Origin: an uncultured Spartobacteria bacterium
GTDB taxonomy: Bacteria > Verrucomicrobiota > Verrucomicrobiia > Chthoniobacterales > Terrimicrobiaceae
Assembly (NCBI GenBank): GCA_903915315.1
Contig: CAIWSO010000278.1
Coordinates: 1 to 5,915 of the forward strand
Length of the DNA: 5,915 nt
Direction of reading: 5' to 3'
The notes beneath the pieces are model-generated. The model did not search any database and was not told the origin of the DNA. It was given only the letters and a program-made list of their open reading frames with translations. Both the position numbers and the translations under genes were made by a program. Position 1 is the stretch's first letter. Each line of letters begins with the position of its first letter. Below are positions 4,927 through 5,915 of this stretch, piece by piece.

Positions 4927-5406
4927 GTTAATGAATTGGTTGCTCCTTCAGACTCTGGGGACTCGGAGGTCCTCGTGGACATAGGGGGGCAGTACGTCCA
5001 TCTTCTAACAAATGGGCGGCCGGTCAAGTCTTGGCCTGCATCCACCTCCAAGTTCGGGATTGGGTTCGAACCAGGCAGCAACAAGACCCCCACCGGAAAC
5101 TTTCTTGTGTCTGAGAAAATCGGCGCAGACGCACCGCTGTGGACTGAATTCCAAAGCCGTCAGCCGACCGGTCGCATCGCGGAACCGGGTGGCGAGCAAG
5201 ACGCCATTCTCAGCCGCATTCTCTGGCTGGACGGCATAGATCCGGAAAATGCAAACACCAAGAGCCGCTACATTTATTTCCACGGAACCAACCGGGAGGA
5301 CCTCATCGGCACGCCAGCAAGTCACGGCTGCGTGAGGCTTCGCAATTCAGACATCGCCGAACTTTTTGATTTGATTCCGATCGGGACGCGCGTGCGTATC
5401 GCCTGA
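4924..5406 (+). CDS. L,D-transpeptidase (YkuD domain) without visible export signal
   Basis: YkuD-fold enzymes use an active-site cysteine to cross-link peptidoglycan stems through diaminopimelate (3-3 bonds) or to attach proteins to them. The 160-residue protein is almost entirely one YkuD domain. It starts at about residue 16 (VLVDIGGQYVHLL), has KTPTGNF at 54-60, then the catalytic signature H120 (YFHGTN) and SHGCVRL at 133-139 with nucleophile C136 and R138. It ends at VRIA, the usual last strand. There is no hydrophobic N-terminus. The frame is closed by TAG at 4897-4899 with no ATG, GTG or TTG before 4924, so no signal peptide can be added upstream. Export, if any, would need another route. 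It diverges from asd with 13 bases between starts and has no Shine-Dalgarno sequence. The convergent comEC-like gene ends 21 bases after its stop. Domain certain; site of action unclear. Confidence 0.93.
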   Translation: MVNELVAPSDSGDSEVLVDIGGQYVHLLTNGRPVKSWPASTSKFGIGFEPGSNKTPTGNFLVSEKIGADAPLWTEFQSRQPTGRIAEPGGEQDAILSRILWLDGIDPENANTKSRYIYFHGTNREDLIGTPASHGCVRLRNSDIAELFDLIPIGTRVRIA

Positions 5407-5427
5407 TCCTGTTGGGGAATGACATTT

Positions 5428-5915
5428 TTATTTGCGAAATTTTTGGCCGCTTAAAAACCCCTCCATCTCGAAGCCCGCAAGCGTCGAACGAATCAGGACT
5501 GCACCGGCTTGATCCTGCTGGAGAAGAGTAATTCCTCGCTCGCGAAGCATGCTCACCCAACCGGGGTCCATCGGCTCCGCGTTTGAAAATTCGCCCCGCC
5601 GCGAGACAACAAGGAACGAAGGACGAACCGCATCCAGAAAGACCGCATCTGGCGGTATGCCGGAATGGTGGTGGCCAAGCACAAGGATATCCGAGACCAG
5701 TGCCTCTGCACAGGTTTGCAGAAGGTCCCGAAATGTGTCAGGGCCGGAATCGGAAAGAAAGAGAACGCGTGCGCGCGGAGTATCGAGGCGGACGACTAGC
5801 GACTTGTCATCTGCCCGACCTGCATTATAGCCGAGCGGAGGATGCAGGATCTTCCATTTTGCGACGTCATTGATTTCGATCTCATCCCCTGCGAACTGAA
5901 TGGACTTGGGCATCC
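5428..5915 (-). CDS. ComEC/Rec2-like protein, C-terminal metallo-beta-lactamase-fold part (partial)
   Basis: About 162 C-terminal residues are present and the frame runs off the right edge. The ATG at 5913 is probably internal. The pattern WKILHPP, then ADDKSLVVRL, VLFLSDSGPDTF and DILVLGHHHSG is that of the end of the metallo-beta-lactamase domain in ComEC/Rec2 proteins, which form the inner-membrane channel for DNA uptake in natural transformation. The usual terminal motif GHHGS reads GHHHSG here, and the usual TGD reads LSDSG, so the metal site may differ from the classic form. Membrane segments and the N-terminal half would lie outside the window. A stand-alone metallo-hydrolase is an alternative, because only the tail can be seen. 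It is convergent with the L,D-transpeptidase gene (21-base gap) and no clear terminator is visible between them. Confidence 0.75.
   Translation of the reverse strand, partial: MPKSIQFAGDEIEINDVAKWKILHPPLGYNAGRADDKSLVVRLDTPRARVLFLSDSGPDTFRDLLQTCAEALVSDILVLGHHHSGIPPDAVFLDAVRPSFLVVSRRGEFSNAEPMDPGWVSMLRERGITLLQQDQAGAVLIRSTLAGFEMEGFLSGQKFRK

Noticed and set aside
5407..5460. Possible bidirectional terminator between the L,D-transpeptidase and comEC-like genes
   Set aside because: T- and A-rich tracts are present, but only three to four base-pair stems can be drawn, so no convincing hairpin exists.

Overview
The window looks like a chromosomal stretch from a moderately GC-rich Gram-negative bacterium, most likely a member of the Verrucomicrobiota (Opitutae-like). 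That placement is an inference. It rests on the character of the small GIY-YIG protein, the divergent ComEC-type C-terminus, a LolD-type ATPase (implying an outer membrane), and starts that lack Shine-Dalgarno sequences. No single marker in the window proves it.

Layout from left to right. (1) Positions 1-499 hold a tandem array of small GIY-YIG nuclease genes on the minus strand. One copy is complete (132-374) and a second is cut by the window edge (1-47). Both carry a near-identical upstream repeat with a 327-base period. (2) The array abuts the 3' end of a tmRNA gene (ssrA, 498-851, minus) whose tag reads ADYEDLALAA. A 12-bp hairpin begins inside the last two bases of the tmRNA, and no CCA is encoded. 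(3) A compact minus-strand operon follows: citrate synthase (2188-3315), a LolD-like ABC ATPase (1523-2191, ATGA overlap) and recR (919-1521, one-base gap). (4) The class A RNase P RNA gene rnpB (about 3441-3864, minus) has a strong GAAA-loop terminator at 3397-3434. (5) asd (3924-4910, minus) sits just upstream of rnpB. It is divergent from a YkuD-type L,D-transpeptidase gene (4924-5406, plus), and only 13 bases separate the two start codons. (6) The right edge holds the C-terminal part of a ComEC/Rec2-like metallo-beta-lactamase-fold protein (5428-5915, minus, partial).

How it fits together: this is mostly housekeeping DNA. It contains two ubiquitous stable RNAs (ribosome rescue and tRNA 5' processing), central metabolism (citrate synthase), DNA repair (RecR), lipoprotein sorting (LolD) and cell-wall precursor supply (Asd). 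Asd feeds diaminopimelate synthesis, and the neighbouring L,D-transpeptidase is of the type that joins diaminopimelate residues. The two stable RNA genes appear to share one promoter form, TTGCG(T/C)-16-TA(T/C)CTT. The accessory part is the repeat-plus-GIY-YIG array stacked against the tmRNA 3' end. It is the best candidate for an undescribed mobile or amplifying element. No CRISPR array, tRNA gene or classical insertion sequence was seen, and no gene-free stretch exceeds 300 bases.
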